Positions 53,817 through 64,000 are shown, counted from the stretch's first letter. The stretch: 64,000 bases of DNA from Adineta steineri (GCA_905250115.1 CAJNOI010000007.1:177049-241048); one strand, 5' to 3'. Numbers and translations: made by a program. Notes: a model not told the origin generated them from the sequence alone.

Positions 53817-54513
53817 ATGTATGACACAATTCAAAGTAAAATTGAATCAATAATTCATAGACATATTAATGATACAAATATGAATGATCATGCAGATGTT
53901 TTTGGTAATGTAAGTAATAGCAGTTGGTATGAAGAAGATGATGGACCATCGTTACCTACACGCTTAGTTTTTGCTTGTGCTTGGATATTTATTGCTGTTG
54001 CTGGTATTCTAGGTAAGATATTTTTTTTATTATCTTCAATATATATATTTCTTTTTATTATTAGGCAACAGCTTAGTTATTTTTGTAGCTATTCGATTTG
54101 AAAAATTAAGCAATGTTACAAATTGTTTCATTGTTAATCGTATGTTAAAATTTATTTCATTTCAAGAAAAACAAATATCGTTTTTTGAATTTTTATTCTA
54201 GTTGCTGTTACAGATATTGTTTTCTTAGCATTTTGTATGCCATTATTAGTTGTTCAATATACACTCGAACATTGGTAAAAAAAACTTCTTTGTGTTTATT
54301 ACAGAAAGAAAAAAATCTTTTTTTCTAATAGGTATTTTAATCAAACATTTTGCAAACTTCTCAATTTTATTTCATTTGTCAGTGTTCTTGTTACTGTTCT
54401 TACATTAGTTGTAATGACTATTGATCGGTATATTTATGTTGTCAATCCATTTGAAAATATAACATGGCGAAAACCCAGAACAGTCTTTTTCCTTAGTTTA
54501 ATTATTTGGTTAC
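53817..54513 (+). CDS. Rhodopsin-family peptide GPCR, TM1-TM4 only (3' end in gap)
   Basis: Four exons are visible: 53817-54012, 54065-54139, 54202-54274, 54332-54513, the last ending in a GTAAGT donor 19 nt before the N gap. The extracellular N-terminus has N-glycosylation sites (NVSNSS). TM1 has GNSLVIFV, TM2 has LAVTDIVFLAFCMP (Asp2.50), the TM3 cysteine is in QTFCKLLNF, and TM3 ends MTIDRYIYVVNP with the DRY motif. TM4 begins at the end of exon 4. The wording of TM2-TM3 is closest to the galanin, allatostatin-A and kisspeptin receptor group. TM5-TM7 and the tail should be in the gap; none of them appears after it. An acceptor AG at 53808-53809 lies just before the first ATG; a second ATG (Met22) is also possible. 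Confidence 0.85.
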
Positions 54514-54532
54514 GTAAGTATAACATTTTTTT

Positions 54533-54632
54533 NNNNNNNNNNNNNNNNNNNNNNNNNNNNNNNNNNNNNNNNNNNNNNNNNNNNNNNNNNNNNNNNNNNN
54601 NNNNNNNNNNNNNNNNNNNNNNNNNNNNNNNN
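54533..54632. other. Assembly gap, exactly 100 N
   Basis: Fixed-size filler. The GPCR loses its last three helices here and the next gene loses its first half, so several kilobases are probably missing or the contigs are misjoined. Confidence 0.98.
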
Positions 54633-54669
54633 TGCGTAAGTTATTTATAATGAATTAGGGAACCGGAAT

Positions 54670-54881
54670 GTTCAGCACATGAAAACATCAGCACCAAGAT
54701 AAATTAGAATCTTGAGGGTGGGTGTGGGCATGGGCGGGCATCATTAGTGTACTGTAATCGCACATCTACTCCCGCACCCACACCCAAACCTACATCAACA
54801 CCTACACCCCCACCCACCCTCAAGATTCTAATTTTTCTTGTTGCTGATGTTTTCATTTGCTAAATAATTACTGTGCTGAAC
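54670..54881. mobile_element. Foldback (MITE-like) element with G-rich/C-rich core
   Basis: Inverted arms start GTTCAGCAC at 54670 and end GTGCTGAAC at 54881. Each arm continues through a shared block (AAAACATCAGCA, then ATTAGAATCTTGAGGGTG) of about 55 bp; the right arm has an extra 14 nt or so. The core is G-rich on the left (GGGTGGGTGTGGGCATGGG) and C-rich on the right (ACACCTACACCCCCACCC). No ORF. Related hexamer debris lies at 7570-7660. Confidence 0.75.
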
Positions 54882-54922
54882 GTTCACCAATCCAGTGAAT
54901 TAATACCTTCGTTTTATTTTAG

Positions 54923-57900
54923 ACATGTACCACTTCATCAAGCTCGTGCAATAATTCGTGCACTTAAAGGTGCTACATTTTCGGAAGAATTATGTTTTGA
55001 AGAAATTCTTAAACAATTAATTAAAGGAAAAAAAATTTCAACTGAAGCTATAACGGAAGCTTTATGGAAATTTTATAAAGCTCCACCAGATGATAATACA
55101 GATGTTATTGCGGGAAAAATTCTTACATTTATTGTTGGGTAAAATTTTATTGATGTAAAATTGATCGGAAAATAAAAATCTTTCTTTTATATTTTATAGA
55201 AATGAAGTGAATACAAAATTAAATGATATAACAGATCTTATTCAAGCAAAAGAAAAAAATCGTCGTTTTGTACATATATCATGTTTACTTTTACAATTAG
55301 CTGCTACACCTAAAAAGGTTAGTAAAATAGAAAAAATATTGTCGTTCTTTATTTAAATATCGATCTAAATAGATGGAAAATGGTGTTCGACCAAAACAAT
55401 TTCGTTTACCAAAAACACATCGGTTATTTGAAATTCTCGGCAATATTATTGTTTCAAGTAATAATCAAATAAAAGAATTTTATGAAATCATATATTTATT
55501 TATTTTATAGCTTTTCATGATGTTTCCGATCGACAATGGACACCTATGATGGAATCAGCATTTGATGTTATTTTTAAATTAGCTGATGGACCCATAAAAC
55601 ATATTGAAAATATAATAAAAAAACTTGCTGTTAAAACTGGCGTTAAACTTGGTGGATTATTTAAAATTCCAACTGCATCTCAATCACAACCTGTATTTAT
55701 TGAACCAATGGATTTTGAAAGTAAAAACGAAAAGATTCTATTTCATATTTCATATTCAATTTAATAATGTAGATGCTGGTAATGATAGTAGTCAAAATCA
55801 ATTATCTCAACAACAACAACATCATCATCATTCTCAAACAAATTCAAATTCAGCATTAATGTTAGTTCGTTTTTTAAATTGTCTTGGAAAAGCAGCTGTT
55901 GGAATCGTTTATTATGTTGATTGTACGGTGAAAGATGAACTTTTTCGTCGAAAAGAAGCTAAACAATCAGCAGCAACTAATAAAAAATCACAACAGAAGC
56001 CAAGAAAATCAGCAAAAAAACGAACAAAACGTAAAACACCTGATGAAGATGATGAAAATCAATCAACATCAATTAATGATACAACAACTACTTCATCAAA
56101 TCAAACTGTAAAATTTTAAAAATAAAAATAAAACAAATTATTCTTTTTTTCATCTAGTTCAATACAACAACTAATCAAACAATCGATGATGAACAAGATG
56201 ATGAAATGTGTCAAGTATTTGGCGGTGCTGAAGCTGAAGATCCAGTTGATAATGAAATTAGTTTATATATACAATCATTATGCGAAAAAAATTCCTTATT
56301 AATGCAATATAAAAATATTCTTGAACAAGTATGAACATTTTTCTTCAATTAAATGATTTGAACAAAAGAAAACACGCGTCATTCTTATCGATATTACTAA
56401 AATCATACTATTATTGAATATAGAATTGACCTAATATAACTATGCAGTACACTCTATCTTTTTACGACTCCAAGTTTCTGTTTTCGGGTGAGCGCGGTCT
56501 ATCAATGCTTTGTCTAAGTCTCGTTTTTTGGGTGGGAAAATTGAAATTTCGGATGGGCGCCGCCTGCCCGCTAGATAAAGCGGCTTACCATACTCTCGCC
56601 AATAAGATTTTTCGCCAACTGACACTCTCGCCAATGGCGAAAGTCCACTGTACTTTCGCCAACACACTCAATAGACTTTCACCAATTGGCTAAAGTCCAT
56701 GGTACTTTCGCCAATATATTTTTAGACTTTCGCCATTGGCGAATATCCAGTTGGCGAAAGTCTTATTGGCGAGAGTGGGAAATGCCGCTAAAGCACTGAC
56801 GGCTTCATCATAAAGGAGGCATCAGTTAATAATATGTCCGTTATTTTTACTTAAGATTCTTCTTCATCCAAATGATTATCGTGAGGAAGCACTTCAATTA
56901 AGTGCTACTATATGTTTATGTAAATTTATGTTATTATCTGTTGAATTATGTGAAACACATGCAAAAATGTTATTTGATCTATTAAAAAATTCTACATTTG
57001 AAAGTGTACGTGTTGCTATTATGGTTTTAATGAATGATTTTTATTTGAAGTAAGTTGGTAAAAAATAAGAGAATAGAATAATATTTTTCATTCTTTTTCA
57101 AAGATATCCATTGGCATTTGCTGCTTATTCAAATGATGTTTACGGTTGTTTACGTGATCGATCAGATAATGTTCGTTTAGCAGCATTAAAAACAATTTCA
57201 AATTTAATTCTCAAAGAAATGGTTAAAGTGAGTTATTTTTCTTCAATATAGAATAATTTTCTATAAGTTAATTTCTTTAGCCAAAAGGACAAATAAGTGA
57301 AATAGCCTTATGTATTATTGATAAACATCCTCAAATAGCAACATTAGCTACATCATTCTTTAGTGAATTAGCTAAACGTCAACATGGCGAAGCATTATTT
57401 AATATTTTACCAGATATATTTTCGAATTTAGTTGGCGGTGGATTAGATAAAGAACGTGAATTAAATGAAGAAGATTTCAAATGTATTATGGAATTTTTAT
57501 TTAAATATGTTAGTAAAGAAAAACAAACAGAAAGTTTATCAGAAAAATTATGTCAACGATTTCATCTGGCTGAGTAAGATTATTTTATTATAAAGTAAAT
57601 CATTAAAATAACTTTATCGATTATTTATTTTAGTAATAATCCTCGTTTATGGCGTGATCTTGCATATATTATGTCAAAATTAACATATAACGAACGAGCA
57701 TTAAAAGGTTTATTAGATCATTATAATTATTATGCTGATAAACTAGTTGAAGATGCTGTTTATGAATCATTTTTAATGATTGTTAATAATGCGAAGAAAT
57801 TATTAGGAAATAAACCTGATTTAAAAGTAAAAACAAACGTGTTTCTTTTTTCTTATTTATAAAAATTAATGAAATTTAGGTTGTACTTGATGAATTATCA

Positions 57901-58351
57901 ATTCGTATTGATCAAGCAAGATCTTCAAGTGGAATATTAGTAGCTGTACAACAAGCACAACAAAAAACTAAACAGCAACCAAAAAGTAAAATTCGTATAA
58001 AAATTTTTCTGTTTTAATAATATTATTTATTTTGTTATTAGTTCCACGTGCGGGTGGAGCGAAGAAAGGTAAACAAGCAGCACCTAGTCGTAGTAAAACC
58101 AAAGCAGCACAATGTAAGAATTAATTATTCAGTAAAATTTATATTGTTATATAAATTCTTTATTTTTAGCGGATGATGATGATGATGATGGTTCAAAAGA
58201 AAATTCAGATGATGATGAAAATGATTTTAAACAACCGACGAAAAAGGAAGCAAAAATACCAACAACAACTCGATCAAAACGTGGTGCGGCCGTAACTGCA
58301 CGTAAAAAAGCAGCTGTAGTCGCGAGTGATAGTGACGAAGATGATGATTAA
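54923..58351 (+). CDS. NCAPD2: Condensin I subunit D2, 3' half (5' part missing at gap)
   Basis: HEAT-repeat subunit of condensin, needed for mitotic chromosome compaction. Thirteen exons can be followed: 54923-55138, 55200-55317, 55373-55457, 55511-55720, 55773-56107, 56158-56328, 56856-57049, 57104-57227, 57281-57573, 57634-57826, 57880-57985, 58042-58113, 58170-58351, encoding 765 aa to the TAA. Matching segments include KQFRLPKTHRLFEIL, ESAFDVIFKLADGPI, LQLSATICLCKFMLL, DRSDNVRLAALKTISNLILK, PQIATLATSFFSEL and KEKQTESLSEKLCQRF, all near the vertebrate NCAPD2 wording. The C-terminus is lysine-rich, then strongly acidic (SDSDEDDD), as in the disordered tail of the family. Roughly 600 N-terminal residues are absent. 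A MITE-like element sits in the intron 56329-56855. Confidence 0.93.
56579..56789. mobile_element. MITE-like element in NCAPD2 intron, built of CGCCAA repeats
   Basis: Terminal inverted repeats of about 45 bp begin AGCGGC (56579) and end GCCGCT (56789); both carry ACTCTCGCCAATAAGA and TTTCGCCAACTG. The interior repeats the word TTTCGCCAAT and its complement many times in both orientations. No ORF. It lies within the 527-nt intron 56329-56855, whose other introns are about 50 nt. The 140 bases to its left are also GC-rich and may belong to the same insertion. Confidence 0.75.
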
Positions 58352-58994
58352 CTTGCTTTTTCTTTTTGTTTCTCTCTCTCTCTTTCTCTCTTCTAGAATT
58401 AAAATGTATATAAATAATAATTTGGCTATTTTCTTTAGAAATTATACTTTTCTCTTTTTCCTTCTCTTTATATCCTTTATTAGAGAACTTTGTTATGCAT
58501 AATAGTTCAATTTATTTTGTCTTTGTGTTTCATTGTAAAAAAAATAAGCGTTTTTTGTCTAAATAATGCAAATAGAAGATCTGTTTGTTATATTTGATTT
58601 TTTAAACATAGAACATGCACATTATTGATACTGACTATAAAAGAAGAAAATATCTATTCAATTGTTGATAAAAAAATGAAGATGAAACCTTTTGTGCAGC
58701 TCGGTGACGGTCTCTGATTCCACTTTATCTATGATCAAATGATGTTTATCTATTCGAAGCTTATGTTGCAAAAAATAAACTTCGTCAACGTGCTCTTATG
58801 TGTCATACGGTTATTGTGATGTGTAATGAAAACAAAGATATGTGTCATGCACTCTAGTTGTGTTTAGATATACCACTTTGTCAAACATTGAGAACAATAT
58901 AGTATAAAATGACACTATTCTAGTCATCTATTTTGATATTATCTACTACTAAAAAGGAAATAACATCATTTACTCAGTATAAGATATTATAACA
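58352..58994. other. Spacer and promoter of the first tandem gene
   Basis: Contains the NCAPD2 3' UTR with CT repeats. From 58725 (TTATCTATGATCAAAT) onward the sequence matches the upstream regions of the other two tandem copies. A TATAAAA at 58903-58909 is placed 92 bp before the ATG. Confidence 0.6.
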
Positions 58995-59749
58995 ATGGAA
59001 TCTAATTCGAATAAACAACATGATAATTCACAAAGTATCTGTCCGTATGTTATTTTTTTTATAACGAACAGTATTTTCATCCTTCAAACATAATTTTATT
59101 TATTCTATACAGACCATATCAAGAAATGTCTTCAGTTTACTCATCACATCCTCAGCAACTCATTAGTGGAACTGGTTATATGACGCCAGGTGAATTATAC
59201 ACTCATCAAACACCATTATATAAACCAAGTGGTATTGTTATTAAGTCTACTTTTAACACAGCTGGGATAAATACATTACCAACAGCAATAACAACTAATC
59301 TAAGAATGTTTTTAATTATTTCTGGTTTTATCTATTCTTTTTGGGGCATATTAATGGCTAGCCTTGAAATTGCTATTGTTGTCAATACTTATTCAACATA
59401 CTATCATGGAGCTTGGATAGGTCCTTTTCTGATATTTGGAGGAATTTTTATGATGGTTGTTGCCTTTCGATCGTATTATCTACTAATTCATCTTAATCGA
59501 ATATATAATGCTAATCTGAATTTTTGTTTACTTGGATTTATTTTGACTATTATTAATTCTAGAACAACACCTCGATGCAGTCCAGATTCTTCATTGTATT
59601 GCGATAGTACTTTAACAAATTGTTTAAAAATAACTCTTGCAATTACATTTATACTTGGTTTTCTTCATTCAATAATCAATAAGATTTTCATTTATAAAGA
59701 ACATCAACAAACAGTATCGAAAGCAAATTCAAACGTTGCAAATTATTAG
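58995..59749 (+). CDS. Four-pass membrane protein, tandem copy 1
   Basis: Two exons (58995-59044 and 59113-59749) encode 228 aa. The first about 80 residues are cytosolic-looking and rich in Ser, Pro, Gln and Tyr (SSVYSSHPQQL, YTHQTPLY). Four hydrophobic helices follow: MFLIISGFIYSFWGILMASL, then GPFLIFGGIFMMVVAF, then FCLLGFILTII and ITLAITFILGFLHSIINKI. The TM3-TM4 loop has cysteines (RCSPDSSLYCDSTLTNCLK), as in CD20/MS4A-like tetraspans, but I cannot assign it to that family with confidence. The short C-terminus is EHQQTVSKANSNVANY. Exon structure, TATA box and 3' flank are shared with copies 2 and 3. Confidence 0.85.
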
Positions 59750-60154
59750 ATTTATTTATGTAAGAGAAACTATACACAATGAATATTGTTTTTTAAAAAT
59801 GAAAACATAAAATAAAATATGATAAACGAATGCATAGGAGTTTTTGAACAAATTAATAATAATAAATATGAAACACAGATTGAAAGAATTTTAATTTACT
59901 TTAAATATAGTGAAACTAGTTGTTTATAACGAAATCAAATACAAAGTTTGAGGTTTAACTTGAGCTTTCGACTCACCCAGAAGTAAATGTGTTTCAATAA
60001 CAAACGATGTTCTTGATGGTGATAACACGTAAGTAAGACTTCTAGAACTACGACTTTGTAATAACAATTATAATTGTAAGTATAGAATATATATAATACT
60101 CACATCCGAACACATTCACCCGCCTACACACTCAAAATGCTATTTCAACTCATT

Positions 60155-60423
60155 TTATCTATGATCAAATGATGTTTATCTATTCGAAACTTATATTGCA
60201 AAAATAAACTTCGTCAACGTGCTCTCATGTGTCATATAGTTATCTCAATGAGTAATGAAAACAACGATATGTGACATGTGCTCTAGTTGTGATTAGATAA
60301 GTCAGTTTGTCAAATCTTGAAAACAATATAATATAAAACGACACTATTTTAGTCATCCATTTTCATATTATCTACTACTAAAAAAAGAATAGCACCATTT
60401 ACTCAGTATAGATTATTATAACA
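60155..60423 (+). promoter_or_regulatory. Duplicated promoter region of tandem copy 2
   Basis: This stretch aligns with 58725-58994 and 61661-61930. A TATAAAA at 60332-60338 lies 92 bp before the ATG; the equivalents are at 58903 and 61840 (92 and 91 bp before their ATGs). The block ATCTATGATCAAAT and CTTCGTCAACGTGCTCT are well kept between copies 1 and 2. Confidence 0.65.
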
Positions 60424-61180
60424 ATGGAATCGAATTCGAATAAACAAGATGGTAATTCACAAAGTATCTATCCGTAAGTTATATCTTTACAATAAACATC
60501 ATGTTCATCTTTTAGTTATAATTTTGTCTATTCTATAAAGATCGTATCAAGGAATGTCTTCACCTTATTCGTCACATCCTCAGCAACTCACTAATGCAAC
60601 TGGTTATGAGAAATCAGGTGTATTATATACTTCACAAACACCATTATATCAACAAAATGGTATTGCTACTATGCCTACCTATCAAACAGTTTGGAAAAAT
60701 AAATTACCAACAGCAATAACAACTAATTTAAGAATGTTTTTATTTATTTCTGGTTTTATCTATTCCTTTTGGGGCATATCAATGACTAGTGTTCAAGTTG
60801 CTATTGTTATCAATACTTTTTCAACATCTTATTATGGATTTTATTTAGGTGCTTTTCTGATAATTACAGGAATTGTTATGATGGTTGTTGCATTTCGATC
60901 ATATTATCCATTAATTCATCTTAAACGAATATATAATATTAATCTGTGTGTTTGTTTACTTGGACTAATTTTTTCTATTACGGATTATACAAGATCAACT
61001 CGATGCAGTTCTTCAACTTCTTCATCGTATTGTGATGATACTTTAGCAAGTCATTTAAAAATCATTCTTGTAATTACATATGTACTCGGTTTTATTCATA
61101 CAATAATCAATACGAGCTTCATTTCCAAAGAACATCAACAAACAGTATTGAAAGCCAATTCAGACGTTGCAAACTATTAG
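60424..61180 (+). CDS. Four-pass membrane protein, tandem copy 2
   Basis: Two exons (60424-60473 and 60541-61180) encode 229 aa. It is very similar to copy 1 along its whole length: SHPQQLTNATGYEKSG, LPTAITTNLRMFLFISGF, IYSFWGISMTSVQVA, IVMMVVAFRSYYPLIHLKR and SDVANY at the end. The cysteine loop is RCSSSTSSSYCDDTLASHL. The TATA box and the 3' flank (ATAAACGAATGCATAGGAG) are shared with copy 1. Function unknown. Confidence 0.86.
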
Positions 61181-61930
61181 ATTTATTTATATAAGAGAAA
61201 CTATACACAATGAACATTTTTTAAAATGAAAACAGGAAATAAAATATGATAAACGAATGCATAGGAGTTTTTGAACAAATTAATAATAATAAATATGAAA
61301 CACAGATTTGGAAGAATTTTAATTTATTTTAAACATAATAAAACTAGTGTTTTTTATAAAGAAATCAAATACAAAATTTAAAGGTTAATCAGAGCTTTCC
61401 ACTCAGTCAGGAGTCATCATAAGAAGTTATACTATGTCATACCGATTATAATGCTGTTAATAGTGATAAAACGTAAGTAAGACCTATGGAACTACGATTT
61501 TGTGATAATAGTTATAATTGGCGATGACTCCTGGACGACGGGAAAGCTGTAGTAGAACTTTCTATTTGATTTCGTTACAAACAAAGGTGTGGAATATACC
61601 TGATACTCATACCTAAACACATCCATCCACCTACGTCCTGAAGATACTAGTGACAGTCATTTTATCTATGATCAAATCTTGTTTATCTATTTCAAACTGA
61701 TGTGGGAAAAATAAACTTTGTAAAACGTGTTATCATGTGTTATATAGTTATTTCAATGGGTAATTAAAGCAAAGATATGTAACAAGTGTTCTCATTCTGA
61801 TTAGATAAGTCAGGTTATCAAACATTGAAAACAATGAAGTATAAAAGACAATATTTTAGTCATTTATTCTGATATTATATACTACTAAAAAAGGAATTAC
61901 ATAATTTATTCAGTATAAGATATTATAACA

Positions 61931-62513
61931 ATGGAATTTAACTCAAATATACAAGATCCGTAAGTTATATATTTGTAACAAACATCGTGTTCATTTTTTA
62001 GTCATAATTTTATTTATTCTACAAAGATCGTATCAATTATCAACACCAATAACAACTAGCTTAAGAATGTTTTTACTCATTTCTGGTTTTATCTATTCCG
62101 TATGGGGCATATTATCGAGTAGCCTTCAAATTGCTTTTGTTGTCAATACTTATTCAACATATTATCAGGGATTTTGGATAGGTGTTTTTGTGATAATTAC
62201 AGGAATTTTTACGATGATTGTTTCACGTCGATCGTATGATTCCTTAATTCATCTTAAACGAATATATACTATTAATCTGCTTCTTTGTACACTTGGAATT
62301 ATTTTGCTGCTTATTAATTCTTATAACCAGATACCTCGGTGCGATCTATATTCTCCATTGTATTGTGATGATACTTTAGCAAGTCATCTAAAAATAAGTT
62401 TTTTGATTACATTTATCCTTGCTTTTTTTCATGCAACAATCAATCATACTATCATTTCTATGGAACATAAGAAAAAAGTATTGAAAGCCAATTCAGACGT
62501 TGCAAATTTTTAG
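61931..62513 (+). CDS. Four-pass membrane protein, tandem copy 3, short N-terminus
   Basis: Two exons (61931-61959 and 62027-62513) encode 171 aa. The four helices (MFLLISGFIYSVWGILSSSL and following) and the cysteine loop (RCDLYSPLYCDDTLASHLKI) match copies 1 and 2, but about 55 residues of the Pro/Gln/Tyr-rich N-terminal segment are missing: after PSYQ the protein jumps to LSTPITTSLRMF. The frame is intact and the TATA box is conserved, so it may still be expressed as a shorter form. The 3' flank diverges from the others after AAAACATAAAATAAA. Confidence 0.84.
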
Positions 62514-62722
62514 ATTTATTTATGTAAGAGAAACTATACACAATGAACATTTGTTTTTTTAAATGAAAACATAAAATAAAATAAATGCTCTTTTCACTTG
62601 TTCTCTCTCTCCTCCTTTTCTTCTTTTTTTTTCAAATTTATCAATCTGACATCACCGGAATAGTCTGTTTTATCAAAAAAAAAGAAAGAATGCAAATGAC
62701 CAAAATAACATTATATTAATTA

Positions 62723-63941
62723 TCACTGGGCTTTTTGGTCATTGAGGGGAGTTGATGTTGAGCTTTGTCGTTTTAATTTCAATAATGTATCAGCTGCTTG
62801 ACGCATATGCAGTGGAGGATTTGTATTAGTTGTTGGTGATGATATGGTATTTGATGGCTGCGATTGATTTGTCAATTCAAATAATTGCCGTTGTTTGTTT
62901 TCATAATCCAAAATATATTTTGGAAATATTGATCGTTCATCAAAAGCAGATTTTAAATCTATAACAGAATAAATCTATTCTATTTTATTTAAAAGAATAT
63001 ATATTTCATTACTTCCACCAATTGTTGTTGCGACTGGACGTCGTCGATTATCATCCGCTGTATTATTTAAACGCCATGCAGAATTCGGATTTGAATGAAC
63101 TGTTTTTTTTTTGTTCAGGTATTACCGGTGGTTCATATGTTTCAAGAGACTTTATTAAAACAAATAAAATAATTCTAAAGGAAGATATTAAAAGAAAAAC
63201 GAAACTTACACCATAAGCTCCACCAGGTGCTAAACCTGTTTTCTCCCAGAGTACATAATCTTTTGTCGTTATTAAAGTTGGTTGATTACGTTGTCTTCGA
63301 TTAGTTCGTTTTTCTTGATAACTTACACCTTAAATAAAGATTTTTATTTAATCGAAAAAAGTTATTTTCTTATACCAATTGATGTTGATTCCCAAACATT
63401 TGGTCGTTTAGTTAACATTTCTTCATCAGTCATTGCAAATGAATTAGTAAATTCTGAACCTAATCCTAATCGAGAATCATCATCAAATATTCTTGAATTT
63501 TCATGAGAATCATCATCATGTTGACTTTGAACTAATTGTAAATCATCATCAATTCTTTTCGATAAATCAACATCTAAACGCCATTGATGTGGTTGACCAA
63601 ATATACCATAAGCATTACCATTTATATCCGATAATACGACACTACAATCTGATGATGATGTTAATATTAATGTTCGTGTATCTTTTTCTAAGAAATCAAT
63701 ACATGTGATTGAATCTGAATGTGCAGTAAATTCTGTAACTAAAGCTAAAAAGAACAGAAGATAATCTTCTTTTTTTTTGGGGTGGAAATTTATTTCTACA
63801 AACATGGTAAATTTGTTTCAATATTTGATGAATTTGATTGTAAACAATACTGTTCAATATCCCAAATTTTAACAAGACCATTAAGATCACCGGTTCCTAA
63901 ATATTTATTTCGAGCATCGATTTCCATAATAATAGTTGAAA
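62723..63941 (-). CDS. WD40-repeat protein (WDR49/WDR64/WDY-like), C-terminal part
   Basis: Five exons from the 5' side: 63804-63941, 63376-63738, 63210-63328, 63013-63149, 62723-62958; the gene continues beyond the right edge. Two WD40 blades are visible: NKYLGTGDLNGLVKIWDIE and then FTAHSDSITCIDFLE with LILTSSSDCSVVLSDINGN, followed by GIFGQPHQWRLD. The rest is a charged tail with KDYVLWEKTGLAPGGAYG and NPNSAWRLNN. The pairing of a last blade reading SSSDCSV with GxFGQ and a long tail recalls the WDR49/WDR64/Drosophila WDY group, partly linked to cilia and sperm. The exon 63013-63149 is one base too long for the frame; an A10 run at 63103-63112 (T on the + strand) is the likely place. WD40 proteins are scaffolds; no substrate is inferred. 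Confidence 0.82.
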
Positions 63942-64000
63942 CTAGAAGAAAAAAACAAAAGAAAAATAAAATAAAAAAAAGTGAAATTTTATTATTGATA

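Noticed and set aside
56440-56693. Open frames on both strands in the NCAPD2 intron
   Set aside because: They come from the GC-rich MITE-like insertion, not from a gene.

Overview
The window looks like nuclear DNA of a small invertebrate, most likely a bdelloid rotifer. It is AT-rich, most introns are only about 45-75 nt with GT/AG ends, and several genes have an AG splice acceptor a few bases before the start codon, as expected with spliced-leader trans-splicing. It also carries an ionotropic glutamate receptor with a potassium-channel-like filter, a type described from the bdelloid Adineta vaga. The species assignment is inference from memory of these families, not a search. Two 100-N assembly gaps (4970-5069 and 54533-54632) each break two genes, so nothing should be read across them.

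Layout, left to right: an ankyrin-repeat gene (partial, +); a leucine-rich-repeat-like gene cut by gap 1; the glutamate receptor emerging from gap 1 (+); glutamine:fructose-6-phosphate aminotransferase (-, 13 exons including two microexons); ribosomal protein S3a (-), divergent from a p24/TMED cargo receptor (+); an epsin (+); an ADPRM-type Mn-dependent phosphoesterase (+); a TMEM272-like four-pass membrane protein (-); a 10-kb intermediate-filament gene with an unusually long head and a 5.5-kb intron (+); an acid-sphingomyelinase-like phosphodiesterase (+); an EF-hand protein (+); an SLC66A3 PQ-loop protein (-), whose exons are all too short for simple ORF calling; a two-exon secreted-peptide gene that looks like a neuropeptide precursor (+); a BTB-domain relic; a peptide-type GPCR cut by gap 2 (+); the 3' half of condensin subunit NCAPD2 (+); three tandem copies of a four-pass membrane protein gene (+); and the 3' end of a WD40-repeat gene (-).

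Most of this is a housekeeping neighbourhood of unrelated genes: hexosamine synthesis, translation, ER-Golgi traffic, endocytosis, chromosome condensation. The accessory or novel interest lies in the K+-filter glutamate receptor, the candidate neuropeptide precursor, the long-headed intermediate filament, the recent tandem array, and three inverted-repeat elements (54670-54881, 56579-56789, 49111-49164). Long gene-free stretches (33.5-37.4 kb, 42.5-47.1 kb, 47.5-53.4 kb) are AT-rich, and I saw little in them beyond simple repeats. Exon joins were read by eye; for most complete genes the summed exon lengths are divisible by three, which supports them.
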